Assembly (NCBI RefSeq): GCF_000220175.1
Contig: NZ_AFPU01000001.1
Location: forward strand, 1-64,000
Length of the DNA: 64,000 nt
DNA from: Nitrosarchaeum koreense MY1
Lineage (GTDB): Archaea > Thermoproteota > Nitrososphaeria > Nitrososphaerales > Nitrosopumilaceae
Direction of reading: 5' to 3'
The position numbers were made by a program, and so were the translations under genes. Position 1 is the first letter of the stretch, and the number at the start of each line of letters is the position of its first letter. This document shows positions 36,595-48,114 of the stretch, one piece after another. The notes below the pieces were generated by a model that had not been told where the DNA came from, ran no database searches, and was given only the letters and a program-made list of their open reading frames with translations.

Positions 36595-38447
36595 CTAAAA
36601 TAATAGGAATAGATTTAGGAACAAGTAATTCGGCCGCTGCCGTGGTAATGGGTGGAAAACCTACTATCATTCCCGCAGCCGAAGGTGCTACTGTAGGTGG
36701 TAAGGCGTTTCCTTCAGTAGTTGCATTTACCAAAACGGGTGAACTTTTGGTAGGTGAACCAGCAAGGAGACAGGCTGTAACAAATCCTGATAGTACAATT
36801 GCGGCTGCAAAAAGAAAAATGGGTTCAGACTATATTTTTAAAATTCAAGATAAAAATTACAAACCTCAACAAATTTCTGCATTTATCCTTCAAAAAATAA
36901 AAAAAGACGCTGAAGCTTTCATAGGCGAACCCGTCAACAAAGCTGTAATTACAGTTCCTGCGTATTTTGATGATAATCAACGTCAAGCAACTAAAGATGC
37001 TGGAACCATTGCAGGTCTTGATGTTGTAAGAATAATAAATGAACCAACAGCTGCATCGTTGGCATTTGGATTAGATAAAACTAAACAAGATATGAAAATT
37101 CTTGTCTTTGATTTTGGTGGTGGAACGTTAGATGTTACAATTATGGAAATGGGCGGTGGTGTATTTGAAGTAATGAGTACATCTGGTGATACTCAGTTAG
37201 GTGGAACTGACATGGATAAAGTAGTAATTAATCACATTCTTGATGAATTTAAGAAAAAAGAAGGAATTGATCTATCTAAAGATAGTACTGCAATGGCTAG
37301 AGTTAGAGAAGCTGCAGAGAAAGCAAAAATTGAACTTTCAACTATTATGGAAACTGACATTAATCTTCCTTTCATTTCTCATGATCCCTCATCTGGTGCA
37401 AAAAATCTTGAACTAAGACTAACAAGAGCAAAACTTGATGATTTAATTCGCCCAATTATTCAACGATGTAAACCTTCTATAGAAAAAGCACTTGAAGATG
37501 CTAAAATATCAAAAACAGATGTTAGCAAAATTGTGATGGTTGGGGGACCTACAAGAATTCCACTAGTGAAAAAATTTGTTGGTGAAGTTCTTGGCAAAGA
37601 ACCTGAATCTGGCATTGATCCAATGGAAGCAGTGGCTATGGGTGCAGCAATTCAGGCTGGAATTATTGCTGGAGATGTAACTAGTGATATTGTATTACTT
37701 GATGTAACACCATTAACATTAGGAATTGAAACTTTGGGTGGAGTAAGAGAACCATTAATTGAAAGAAATACAACTATCCCAACATCAAAAAGTAAAGTTT
37801 TCACTACTGCTGCAGATAATCAGACAGCAGTAACAATTCATGTGGTCCAAGGGGAAAGACCTATGGCAACTGATAATGTTTCATTAGGAAGTTTTAATCT
37901 TACAGATTTACCACCTGCTCCTAGAGGAATTCCTCAAATTGAGGTAAAATTCGACATTGACGCAAATGGAATAATTAATGTAACTGCAAAAGATCTTGGA
38001 ACCAAAAAAGAAGCTAAAATTACCATCTCGTCTAACTCAAAATTATCACCTGAAGAAATTGAAAAATTAAAACAAGATGCAGAAAAATTCTCTGATGAAG
38101 ATAAAAAGAAAAAGGAGAAAATAGATCTAAGAAATGAAGCTGAAAGTTTTATCTACACAGTTGAAAAACTTGTAAATCATGATCTTAAAGACAAAATTTC
38201 ACAAGAACAAGGGATCAAAGTCACTGATGCTGTAAAAGAAGTAAAAGAATCTCTTGATAAGGAAATTGATACTCTTAAACCAAAACTTGATACTTTAAAA
38301 ACACTAGTAAACGAAATAACAACTGAACTTTACAAAAATTCTGCTCAACCAAACACAGATCAGAAAAATGCTGGAACTGATGGCCAGCAAGATCAAGGTA
38401 ATGCTCAGCAAAATACTGAATCATCTTCTGATGAAAATAAAAACTAA
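36591..38447 (+). CDS. dnaK: Molecular chaperone DnaK (Hsp70)
   Basis: This ATP-driven Hsp70 refolds and holds cytosolic proteins. The 618-residue chain begins [18 protein letters not shown]. It has [17 protein letters not shown] near 125, [13 protein letters not shown] near 180, [10 protein letters not shown] near 315, and the substrate-binding domain from about 365 ([13 protein letters not shown]). A helical lid and a Gln/Asn-rich tail complete it. Compared with Escherichia coli DnaK, the stretch after AVVMGGKP is shorter, as in Gram-positive and archaeal forms lacking the 24-residue ATPase insert. Confidence 0.97.
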   Translation: MTKIIGIDLGTSNSAAAVVMGGKPTIIPAAEGATVGGKAFPSVVAFTKTGELLVGEPARRQAVTNPDSTIAAAKRKMGSDYIFKIQDKNYKPQQISAFILQKIKKDAEAFIGEPVNKAVITVPAYFDDNQRQATKDAGTIAGLDVVRIINEPTAASLAFGLDKTKQDMKILVFDFGGGTLDVTIMEMGGGVFEVMSTSGDTQLGGTDMDKVVINHILDEFKKKEGIDLSKDSTAMARVREAAEKAKIELSTIMETDINLPFISHDPSSGAKNLELRLTRAKLDDLIRPIIQRCKPSIEKALEDAKISKTDVSKIVMVGGPTRIPLVKKFVGEVLGKEPESGIDPMEAVAMGAAIQAGIIAGDVTSDIVLLDVTPLTLGIETLGGVREPLIERNTTIPTSKSKVFTTAADNQTAVTIHVVQGERPMATDNVSLGSFNLTDLPPAPRGIPQIEVKFDIDANGIINVTAKDLGTKKEAKITISSNSKLSPEEIEKLKQDAEKFSDEDKKKKEKIDLRNEAESFIYTVEKLVNHDLKDKISQEQGIKVTDAVKEVKESLDKEIDTLKPKLDTLKTLVNEITTELYKNSAQPNTDQKNAGTDGQQDQGNAQQNTESSSDENKN

Positions 38448-38488
38448 CAAATTCCACCGTTTATACAATTACAATTAAAGGATGATTT

Positions 38489-39568
38489 ATGGCTGCAAAA
38501 CGTGATTATTATGAGGTTTTAGGAGTTTCAAAATCATCTGCTTCTGATGAAATTAAAGCACAATATAGAAAATTAGCATTAAAATTTCATCCTGATCGTA
38601 ATAAATCTGAAGAAGCTGGTGAACACTTTAAAGAAATTTCAGAGGCATATGCTGTTTTGTCAGATCCTGAAAAAAGAAAGGTTTACGATCAACACGGTCA
38701 CGCTGGTGTCGATGGAAGATATAGTAACGAAGATATTTTTCAAGGTGCAGGTAGTGACTTTAGTGATTTATTTGGAAGAAGCGGTGGGTTTGATTCCATT
38801 TTCGAATCAATCTTTGGTAGAACAGGAGGAACTAGCTATAGGCAACAAAGAGGTTCAGATATTCTATATCAAACTACCATTACTCTTGAAGATGTTCTTC
38901 ATGGAAAAAAAATGGAGATTGATTTACAAAAAGAAATACAATGTGAAATATGTAATGGGTCTGGATGTAAACCTGGGACAAACAAGAATACATGCTCTAC
39001 ATGTAATGGGCAAGGTCAGGTACGTCAAAGCAGAAGTATGGGATTTGCATCATTTGTAACTGTAGTGCCTTGTTCAACATGTAGAGGACAAGGTTCAATC
39101 ATCCAAACCCCTTGTAGCGAATGTAAAGGAAACGGTAAGAAAAAAGGAAGCAAAAAAATATCATTTGATATTCCTCCAGGTGTAGATAGCGGTGATTATA
39201 CTGTTCCAGAAGAAGGTAACGAAATGCCAGGGGGAATAAACGGAGATCTAATTGTTAGAATTAGAGTACAAGCTCACCAAAAATTCAAGAGAGATGATAT
39301 GGATATTTTTTATGATCAAGATGTATCTATGGTTGATGCTGCTTTAGGACGTGAAATTACAGTTCCAACTTTGGATGGAACTGAAAAAATTAAAGTGGAA
39401 TCAGGCAGTCAACCAAATACAATCATAAAATTAAAAGGCAGGGGTTTGCCACGCATGAATTCAAAAAATAGAGGTGATCAATATGTGCGAATTGTTGTTA
39501 ATATTCCCAAAAAACTAAGTAAGCATCAAAAAAACCTTTTAGATGAATTCCAAAAAGCCGATCAATAG
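38489..39568 (+). CDS. dnaJ: Co-chaperone DnaJ (Hsp40)
   Basis: DnaJ stimulates DnaK ATPase and presents substrates. The J domain (residues 1-70) has the HPD motif in LKFHPDRNK. A Gly/Phe-rich linker follows (GAGSDFSDLFGRSGGF). The zinc domain has four repeats: CEICNGSGC, CSTCNGQGQ, CSTCRGQGS and CSECKGNGK, at about 150-220. The C-terminal beta domains end at residue 359. It lies 41 bases after dnaK. Confidence 0.97.
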   Translation: MAAKRDYYEVLGVSKSSASDEIKAQYRKLALKFHPDRNKSEEAGEHFKEISEAYAVLSDPEKRKVYDQHGHAGVDGRYSNEDIFQGAGSDFSDLFGRSGGFDSIFESIFGRTGGTSYRQQRGSDILYQTTITLEDVLHGKKMEIDLQKEIQCEICNGSGCKPGTNKNTCSTCNGQGQVRQSRSMGFASFVTVVPCSTCRGQGSIIQTPCSECKGNGKKKGSKKISFDIPPGVDSGDYTVPEEGNEMPGGINGDLIVRIRVQAHQKFKRDDMDIFYDQDVSMVDAALGREITVPTLDGTEKIKVESGSQPNTIIKLKGRGLPRMNSKNRGDQYVRIVVNIPKKLSKHQKNLLDEFQKADQ

Positions 39569-39577
39569 GTAATAAAA

Positions 39578-40114
39578 TTGAAAATAGCTTTAGATGTAGA
39601 TGGTGTTCTAGCAGATGTAATTAAATCATGGTTAATTTACAGTAATAAAATCAGAGATAGTATTTCTAAAGATGAAATAACAAATTGGGATTTTTGGAAA
39701 AAATTCAAAATTAATAGATATGATTTTTATGAAGAATTATCTGCCTGTTGGAAAAACTGGAATGCAATTCCTCCAACAGAAGAAAATCTGTCAGTAATTA
39801 CAAAAAATCTTTCAAATTTTGGTCAAGTTGATATTGTTACAGCTAGAGAACTTTCAACTGATTCTTTTGTAAAAGATTGGCTTAAGCATCATGATATAAC
39901 TTACCACAATTATGTTTCAGTAATTGATGGTCCAATGAAAGCAGATTTAGATTATGATGTTTTTATTGATGATTCCCCATTAAATGCAATTAAATTTTTA
40001 GAACGGAAAAAGAATGTTTTATTATACTCACAACCGTGGAATCACCACATTTCTGATCCCAAGGTTCAAAGAATTTTTACACTATCTGAAGCTGTTGAAA
40101 AATTGAAATTATGA
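39578..40114 (+). CDS. HAD-family 5'(3')-deoxyribonucleotidase-like phosphatase
   Basis: A 178-residue haloacid-dehalogenase fold protein. The nucleophile motif is IALDVDGVLADV at residue 3 (both catalytic Asp), motif 2 is VTARE near 87, and motif 4 is FIDDSPLN near 130. This layout, with an inserted helical cap at 20-70, matches the NT5C/YqfW-type 5'(3')-nucleotidase group. Dephosphorylation of a nucleotide is likely but the substrate is unproven. The start is TTG 39578, ten bases after dnaJ, so it may be cotranscribed with it. Its end overlaps the convergent small zinc gene by six bases. Confidence 0.78.
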   Translation: MKIALDVDGVLADVIKSWLIYSNKIRDSISKDEITNWDFWKKFKINRYDFYEELSACWKNWNAIPPTEENLSVITKNLSNFGQVDIVTARELSTDSFVKDWLKHHDITYHNYVSVIDGPMKADLDYDVFIDDSPLNAIKFLERKKNVLLYSQPWNHHISDPKVQRIFTLSEAVEKLKL

Positions 40115-40282
40115 TCTGGCATCTTTGACTAATTTTCTTATTCTAACTTGATGACCGCTTCTTATGTGATTTATGTGATGAGTGTTTGCTATTTCTTTAA
40201 TTTTATCATCACTATAGAATTTTATGTTATAGCGTCCTAGAATCTTTTTACAATTACTACAATAAATCTCCCTAAATTCCAT
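40109..40282 (-). CDS. 57-residue Cys/His-rich basic protein
   Basis: The minus-strand ATG at 40282 encodes MEFREIYCSNCKKILGRY and then a basic His-rich stretch (NTHHINHIRSGHQVRIRK), 57 residues in all. CxxC near residues 8-11 plus the downstream histidines could hold one zinc ion, and the basic tail suggests RNA or DNA binding. A TTAAAA box on the minus strand lies roughly 30 bases upstream. No known family is recognised. Confidence 0.6.
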   Translation of the reverse strand: MEFREIYCSNCKKILGRYNIKFYSDDKIKEIANTHHINHIRSGHQVRIRKLVKDARS

Positions 40283-40363
40283 TTTCTATGTTTGTTAGTT
40301 CGAAGTATTTTAACTAAAACAGTATAATAAAGAAACTTATTCAGGATTTCAAAAATTCAGATT

Positions 40364-40448
40364 GCGGGAGTCGCCCAGCCTGGCCAAAGGCGTAAGGTTC
40401 AGATCCTTATCTTCTAGGAGTTCGTGGGTTCAAATCCCACTTCCCGCA
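40364..40448 (+). tRNA. tRNA-Leu (anticodon CAG)
   Basis: A class II tRNA of 85 bases with a long variable arm. The acceptor GCGGGAG pairs with TTCCCGC (one G-U). The anticodon stem TAAGG/CCTTA carries the loop TTCAGAT, giving CAG. The T arm is GTGGG-TTCAAAT-CCCAC. The discriminator is A and no CCA is encoded. Confidence 0.94.
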
Positions 40449-40453
40449 TAGAA

Positions 40454-42358
40454 TTAGATACTTGCCAATTTTTTCTTGATATTTTTTAAAAGAAGATTGT
40501 TTATCATTTCGCCTGATGCTTTACCCCTTAATTTCTTCATAGCAATTCCCATAAGTGGTCCAACAGCTCGTTCTTTTTGATTTTTAACAATTTCTTGATT
40601 TGTTTCAACTATTTCTGAAATGATCTTTTCTAAATCTGATTCATTTACAACCTCAATTGAAGTATTTTTAATTGCCTCTTCAGTGGTTTTTGCTTTTCCA
40701 GCCATAATATTTTCAAAAATCATCTCAATTGATTCTTTGGTAATCTTTCCAATATCCAATAACTCAAATGTTTTTACAATGTCGTCATTTTGCAATAAAT
40801 TAGCATTTAACCCACTTCTTTCTAAATTCGTAATTGTAGAACAAAGTATTGATGCTACAAATATGGAACTAATTTTGGTTTTTTCAACAATTTTTTCAAA
40901 TAATTCAATATATCGTGAATCAAAAATCTGTTCTGCTAGTTGTTCATTAATTTCATATTTTGTTTGTAAGTCTTTGATAGATTCATCCCATGATTTTGGT
41001 ATGTTTTTTCTTGCATCTTCTAATTCTTTTTTTGAAGTTAAGATTGGTGGAATATCTGTTTCAGGATACATTCTTGCTGCACCGGGTCTGGGTCTTAGAA
41101 ATTTTGTTTCGCCTATCTGAGTAGCTAATCGTGTGTCATTTGGTATGCCTTTATTTTTTATATGTTCAATTCGTAAAATTATTTGATCTATGATGGTATC
41201 TATCATTTCAAATGGGATAGCTAAAACTAAAAATGCATCATTATCATTAATTTTTAGAAATTCTTTCAAATTTTGTATATCTTTTTCTTCAATACCATAA
41301 TTTGGTAACTCGTCTGAATGAAAAACTCCGCCTAAACCAAAAAACCTCACTAATTCTGCTACTTCTTTTCCTAATCGTATTCCCTCATAAGGTGAATATC
41401 CAAACATACCTCTCATGTTTTTAAAGACTATTGTAACGATCTCCTGATTTTTCTTTATAGCATTTTGAATAATTTTTGATTCACATTTTTTAAACTGTTC
41501 CGTGACTAATCTTCGATCCTCATTATTATGCATCCATTCTATCTCTTGTAATTTTTTTGAAATTTTTAGTAATCCATATTGTCTTTTAGCCTCATATTCT
41601 ACTACTTTTTCTAATTGTTCTAATTGCTGAACACCTTTTACCTCAATTACAACTCCTCCATCTTTAATTGAAACATTAACATCTTGTCTAATAGAGCCTA
41701 ATCCTCTCTTTACTTTCTTAGTACTCCTCAAAATTCTTCCTAACCCTAAAGCAATTGATTTGATTTGTTGGGGTTTTGCTTCAAATGGTTCAGTAGCAAT
41801 TTCAATTAATGGTATTCCTAAACGTTCTAATCCAAATTTTCTTGTAGATCCTTCATCACCCAAATTTTTTGCAGCATCTTCCTCTAGACATATGGATTGA
41901 ATTCCAATATTTTTACCATCAACCTCAAAATTACCGCCTTGTGAAATTAACATAGTACGTTGGAATCCGGTTGTATTAGATCCATCAACAACTGTTTTTC
42001 TCATAGGATAAATTTCACTAAAAATATTTGATTTTAATGTAGAAGCAATAATTAACGCAATTTTCTTTGCATCACCATCTAATTCATGTGGTGGTTCTTC
42101 ATCTTGTTCTACAAGACAACTACTTGCTGGATTGGCGTAATACATTATTGTTTTTGATTTAGATTTTTCAAATAATGCAGCAGGATCATATTCACCTAAT
42201 TCACTCTTTGATGCTCGTAATTTCCTTAGAAATTTTATAAAATATTCATCTGATTCTAATGGCATACAATTACAAAACAACTTCTTATTAGTTGCTAGTT
42301 GTTGATGAATTTCAAGTCCTACTTTTACTCCAACTTCATTTATGGAAAATTCTGACAC
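40454..42358 (-). CDS. gatE: Glu-tRNA(Gln) amidotransferase subunit E
   Basis: This subunit phosphorylates and amidates Glu on Glu-tRNA(Gln), the archaeal route to Gln-tRNA. The 634-residue protein begins GVKVGLEIHQQL, then KKLFCNC. It has the GatB/E kinase core (SCLVEQDEEPPHEL near 78, GLGSIRQDVNVS near 222), an AspRS-like insertion and a C-terminal YqeY-like domain ending in GKASGEMINNLL. Translation probably starts at GTG 42358, 11 bases after gatD. The tRNA-Gln substrate is encoded at 33601-33676. Confidence 0.96.
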   Translation of the reverse strand: MSEFSINEVGVKVGLEIHQQLATNKKLFCNCMPLESDEYFIKFLRKLRASKSELGEYDPAALFEKSKSKTIMYYANPASSCLVEQDEEPPHELDGDAKKIALIIASTLKSNIFSEIYPMRKTVVDGSNTTGFQRTMLISQGGNFEVDGKNIGIQSICLEEDAAKNLGDEGSTRKFGLERLGIPLIEIATEPFEAKPQQIKSIALGLGRILRSTKKVKRGLGSIRQDVNVSIKDGGVVIEVKGVQQLEQLEKVVEYEAKRQYGLLKISKKLQEIEWMHNNEDRRLVTEQFKKCESKIIQNAIKKNQEIVTIVFKNMRGMFGYSPYEGIRLGKEVAELVRFFGLGGVFHSDELPNYGIEEKDIQNLKEFLKINDNDAFLVLAIPFEMIDTIIDQIILRIEHIKNKGIPNDTRLATQIGETKFLRPRPGAARMYPETDIPPILTSKKELEDARKNIPKSWDESIKDLQTKYEINEQLAEQIFDSRYIELFEKIVEKTKISSIFVASILCSTITNLERSGLNANLLQNDDIVKTFELLDIGKITKESIEMIFENIMAGKAKTTEEAIKNTSIEVVNESDLEKIISEIVETNQEIVKNQKERAVGPLMGIAMKKLRGKASGEMINNLLLKNIKKKLASI

Positions 42359-42369
42359 TACGATAACCT

Positions 42370-43659
42370 CTAATCTGATAACTCCGATGCAATATTTTCA
42401 AGCATAATTTTCTTTATTTCATTTCTATCTTGAAAATTTCCTAATGTCCACATTGTTTTTACTAGAGCTACCTCAGGAATCATATTTTCTAGTGGAATTA
42501 TGCCTAAATCAAGTAAATCTCGACCGCTTTCGTACACTGTCATTCTCACTCTACCATCAATACATTGAGATGTCATGCCTAGAAAAATTCCTTTTTCATT
42601 TGCTTTTTTTACATTACCGTACATTATTTTTCCAATGTGCCCTAAACCAGTTCCTTCAAAAATTATTCCATCATAATTCATTTCAATAATCTTTTCCAAG
42701 AGACTAGGATCATATCCTGGATGATATTTGATTAGAGCTACTTTTGTATTGATCTTAATTCTTGGTTGAAATTCTTTTACTTTAAAAAAATTATTTCTTG
42801 CATTTCTTTGAACTTGTTCGTTTACAACAATAAATGCTGGATCATCTCCAACAGTTTGAAATGCGCCTCTTTTGCTAGTGTGATTTTTTCTAACTCTTGT
42901 TCCAAAATGACACGCAATTGTTTCATCGTTTTCATCTTGATGCATTACAATATAGACGCCATTTGTTTTACAATCAATCAAAAATTTTACTGCACCAATC
43001 AAATTTAGAGCTGCATCTGAAGAAGCACGATCAGAGGATCTTTGTGAACCTACAAGTGCAATTGGAATAGGAAATCCTGCAAGTGCAAATGAAAGAAATG
43101 ATGATGTATAATGCATAGTATCTGTTCCATGCGCTATAATTATACCTGAATAGTCTGAATTCGAATGCTCTTTTAATTTATCAGCAATTTTTAACCAATG
43201 TTCTGGCATTATGTTTTCTGAATATTCTGAAAATAATACTTCTGCGTCCATATTTGCAATTTTAGAAAGTTCTGGCACTGATGAATTAAGTTCTTCAGCA
43301 CTTAGAACTGGAGTTACTGCACCGGTTCTATAATCTACTTTACTTGCTATTGTTCCTCCTGTTGATAATAATAGAATTTTTGGCAAGTTTGGATTTTTTT
43401 CAACACTTTCTACTTTTTCAATATTTTTTTTAGGACTAGATGTTATCTCGATTTTTTTGATCTTTTCTATTTCTAATCCAATGTTATATCCACTTTTTAA
43501 TTTGAGAACAAGATGTGAATCGTCACTGTGTTCATATCTTGGCATAATTATTCCCAAATATGTTAAATCTGCTAAAATCTTGACGTTATCTCCAACAGTG
43601 ATCCTGTTATTTTTTAAAAACTCTAATGATTTACCTGTATATCCTCTAAATTCTGACAT
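42370..43659 (-). CDS. gatD: Glu-tRNA(Gln) amidotransferase subunit D
   Basis: This asparaginase-like subunit releases ammonia from an amide donor and passes it to GatE. After an 85-residue N-terminal domain, the asparaginase domain has the nucleophile Thr in LLLSTGGTIASK near residue 100. The second catalytic Thr and Asp are in AHGTDTMHYTSSF near 178, and a Lys-containing block is near SKRGAFQTVGDD. The length of 429 residues is normal. It is the first gene of the gatD-gatE pair. Confidence 0.96.
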   Translation of the reverse strand: MSEFRGYTGKSLEFLKNNRITVGDNVKILADLTYLGIIMPRYEHSDDSHLVLKLKSGYNIGLEIEKIKKIEITSSPKKNIEKVESVEKNPNLPKILLLSTGGTIASKVDYRTGAVTPVLSAEELNSSVPELSKIANMDAEVLFSEYSENIMPEHWLKIADKLKEHSNSDYSGIIIAHGTDTMHYTSSFLSFALAGFPIPIALVGSQRSSDRASSDAALNLIGAVKFLIDCKTNGVYIVMHQDENDETIACHFGTRVRKNHTSKRGAFQTVGDDPAFIVVNEQVQRNARNNFFKVKEFQPRIKINTKVALIKYHPGYDPSLLEKIIEMNYDGIIFEGTGLGHIGKIMYGNVKKANEKGIFLGMTSQCIDGRVRMTVYESGRDLLDLGIIPLENMIPEVALVKTMWTLGNFQDRNEIKKIMLENIASELSD

Positions 43660-43692
43660 TTACGAGAGTTGGTATTGTCTATTTAATAAAAA

Positions 43693-46257
<2,565 letters not shown>

Positions 46258-46305
46258 TTATATCTTTGTGGTAATTTCAGCAAAATACATGGGTAAAATC
46301 ACAAG

Positions 46306-46313
46306 CTTAAAAT
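46306..46313 (+). promoter_or_regulatory. Box A of rpl2
   Basis: CTTAAAAT at 46306-46313 is about 29 bases before the TTG start of the L2 gene, consistent with leaderless transcription. On the opposite strand, TATAAAAA near 46255-46263 serves cdc48, so the 105-base gap is a divergent promoter region. Confidence 0.45.
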
Positions 46314-46338
46314 CCTTAATGAATGGGAATCGATCTAC

Positions 46339-47073
46339 TTGGGTAAGAGACCATTAGTAAGAAGACGTGGCCGTGGAGGATTTCAATTTAGATCTACTTC
46401 TACTGGTAAAGTAGGTAGTAAAGCAAAATATCCTCGATTTTCGTTATCTGAGCAACATGAAGGATTAGTAATTGATCTAGTACATGAGCGTGGTAGAGAA
46501 GCACCACTAGCTAAAATACGATTTGAAGATGGTTCAGTCTCATTTATGCCTGCAGTTCTTGGTACTAAAGTGGGTGAAACTTTCCAATTTGGATTAAAAT
46601 CAAAAATCGAAAAAGGAAACGTAATCAGCGTTCAAAACATTCCTGATGGAACTATTGTTTGTAACGTCGAAAAACATTTTGGTGATGGCGGCGCTATAGT
46701 AAAGTCAGCAGGAACAAATGCAACTATTTTCTCTCACGGTGAAGAGGGAGTTACAATAAAACTCCCATCTGGAAAATTCACTACGCTTAATCCAAAGAAC
46801 AGGGCAATGATTGGAACTTTGGCAGGTGGTGGAGCTGGCGAACGATTCTTTATGAGTGCAGGTAACAAATGGCGTAGTTTTAGAGCTAAAGGAAAGAAAT
46901 TTCCAATTGTCAGAGGTGTAGCACAAGCAGCTTATGTTCACCCACACGGTGGTGGACGACACCAACACGTTGGACAAAGTTCTACTGTTTCTCGAAATGC
47001 TCCGCCTGGAGCTAAAGTAGGTAGCATTGCTGCAAGAAAAACTGGTAGAGCTAGAATTAAAGAAAGAAAGTAA
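46339..47073 (+). CDS. rpl2: Ribosomal protein L2
   Basis: This large-subunit protein lies near the peptidyl transferase centre. The 244-residue chain starts GKRPLVRRRGRGGFQFRS. It contains the universally conserved GGGRHQHVGQSSTVSRNAPPG near residue 205 and a basic end RKTGRARIKERK. Translation appears to start at TTG 46339. In most archaea the gene is inside the L3-L4-L23-L2-S19 operon. Here it stands alone between cdc48 and acylphosphatase. Confidence 0.96.
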   Translation: MGKRPLVRRRGRGGFQFRSTSTGKVGSKAKYPRFSLSEQHEGLVIDLVHERGREAPLAKIRFEDGSVSFMPAVLGTKVGETFQFGLKSKIEKGNVISVQNIPDGTIVCNVEKHFGDGGAIVKSAGTNATIFSHGEEGVTIKLPSGKFTTLNPKNRAMIGTLAGGGAGERFFMSAGNKWRSFRAKGKKFPIVRGVAQAAYVHPHGGGRHQHVGQSSTVSRNAPPGAKVGSIAARKTGRARIKERK

Positions 47074-47129
47074 TATTCTGATTTTTCTTCCCTAAAATTG
47101 ATTAATACCTGATTGAAAATATTTTTTGT

Positions 47130-47408
47130 ATGTCAAAGCAAAGAATAAGAATTTTTGTAAAAGGTAAAGTACAAGGTGTATTTTTTCGGCAAGCGTTAAA
47201 AGTAATGGCTAAAAAAAATGATGTTTTTGGTTGGGTAAAAAATCTAAAAGATGGTCGAGTTGAAGCTGTACTTGAAGGAGATGAAGAAAAAGTAAATAGA
47301 CTAATTGAATGGTCTCATGGAGGACCAGCAAATGCACGAGTCGAAGATGTTGAAATCCGAAACGAGAAATTTACTGGAGAATTTTCAAAATTTGATGTAT
47401 TGTACTAG
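47130..47408 (+). CDS. acyP: Acylphosphatase
   Basis: This small cytosolic enzyme hydrolyses acyl phosphates. The 92-residue protein has the phosphate-binding loop VKGKVQGVFFRQALKVMA (catalytic Arg in FFRQ near residue 22) and the conserved Asn in GWVKNLKDGRVEAVLEG near 39. The ATG start is clear. The end overlaps the convergent gene at 47405 by four bases. Confidence 0.95.
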   Translation: MSKQRIRIFVKGKVQGVFFRQALKVMAKKNDVFGWVKNLKDGRVEAVLEGDEEKVNRLIEWSHGGPANARVEDVEIRNEKFTGEFSKFDVLY

Positions 47409-47737
47409 TTGATTGTTTCAAAAGCATTTTTTATGATTTCTTTGAGTTCTGTTATTTCTTGTCCTGTTTTGATTTGTAGAATTTGTGGGATCTCTTTTCT
47501 GCTTTTTTGAATTTTAATTATAATGCCTTCTCTTTCTGGCTCTACATCTACAAACCATCTAAACGTCATGGATTTTCCAAAAACAACTCTATGCATTCTA
47601 ATATCTTCAACTACATTTTCTCCTAATGAAAGACAGAATTTTCTTACAGAATCAAATAGTGGTAGTACTGAACTTGGAATTTGTTTTTTAAAATCATTAT
47701 AATCCCTTTTCGTTCCAAAAGAAATTATTTCATCCAT
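47405..47737 (-). CDS. Small conserved protein, possibly DUF5655-like
   Basis: A 110-residue soluble alpha-beta protein. The pattern of a short helix (DYNDFKKQIPSSVLPLFDSVRKF), then VVEDIRMHRVVFGKSMTFRWFVDVEPEREGIIIKI, then a helical end resembles DUF5655/DUF4287-type domains seen near restriction and transport proteins. The match is weak by eye. It lies between the acylphosphatase gene and the SRP RNA and shows no operon link. The function is unknown. Confidence 0.55.
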   Translation of the reverse strand: MDEIISFGTKRDYNDFKKQIPSSVLPLFDSVRKFCLSLGENVVEDIRMHRVVFGKSMTFRWFVDVEPEREGIIIKIQKSRKEIPQILQIKTGQEITELKEIIKNAFETIN

Positions 47738-47766
47738 GGTGGTTAAAATTTAATTTTAATTATAAA

Positions 47767-48082
47767 GGTAGTAGATCTGTTGGTTCCAGTCTAGACGGAT
47801 AGCCCCATTTCAAGGCATACAAGATCCGCCACGTAGACGAGGAAGCGTGGATGCTCCACCTTAGGATTGCTCCCTCCCGGACCTCATCCCTTTCGATAGT
47901 TCGGACTTAGACGTTATCCCTTCGGATAATTCTGGTCCTGCAACCACCCGCCTCGGCGTGATTTCATTTCCGCACACCAAGCGGGAATTACCTATCTAGA
48001 GATTTACCCAACAGTTACTGATCTCTGCGTATAGCCGGTTTCAGAATAGGGCACGGCTGGCACCCCAATCCTACCTACTACC
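47767..48082 (-). ncRNA. Signal recognition particle RNA (7S)
   Basis: On the minus strand the 316-base transcript starts GGTAGTAGGTAGG and ends CTACTACC; its ends are complementary, as in archaeal SRP RNA helix 1. The conserved helix 8 symmetric loop reads GGTCCGGGAGGGAGCAATCC around 47866-47887, close to the universal domain IV sequence bound by SRP54. The loop GTGCCAGCCG near the 5' end and a GC-rich paired body complete the Alu-like and S domains. It has no long open frame and much higher GC than its surroundings. Confidence 0.9.
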
Positions 48083-48103
48083 ATTTTTTTCTATGACGGT
48101 ATG

Positions 48104-48113
48104 TTATATTTGC
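48104..48113 (-). promoter_or_regulatory. TATA box of the SRP RNA gene
   Basis: On the minus strand CAAATATAAC lies about 25 bases before the RNA 5' end at 48082, the standard archaeal box A spacing. It overlaps the last bases of the neighbouring ttuA coding region boundary. Confidence 0.6.
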
Positions 48114-48114
48114 A

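Noticed and set aside
40620-41120. 166-residue open frame opposite gatE
   Set aside because: Contained in a conserved gatE region and without homology features.
47767-48082. SRP RNA region considered as an rRNA fragment or RNase P RNA
   Set aside because: The complementary ends and the GGTCCGGGAGGGAGCA core fit SRP RNA helix 8; RNase P conserved regions are not seen.
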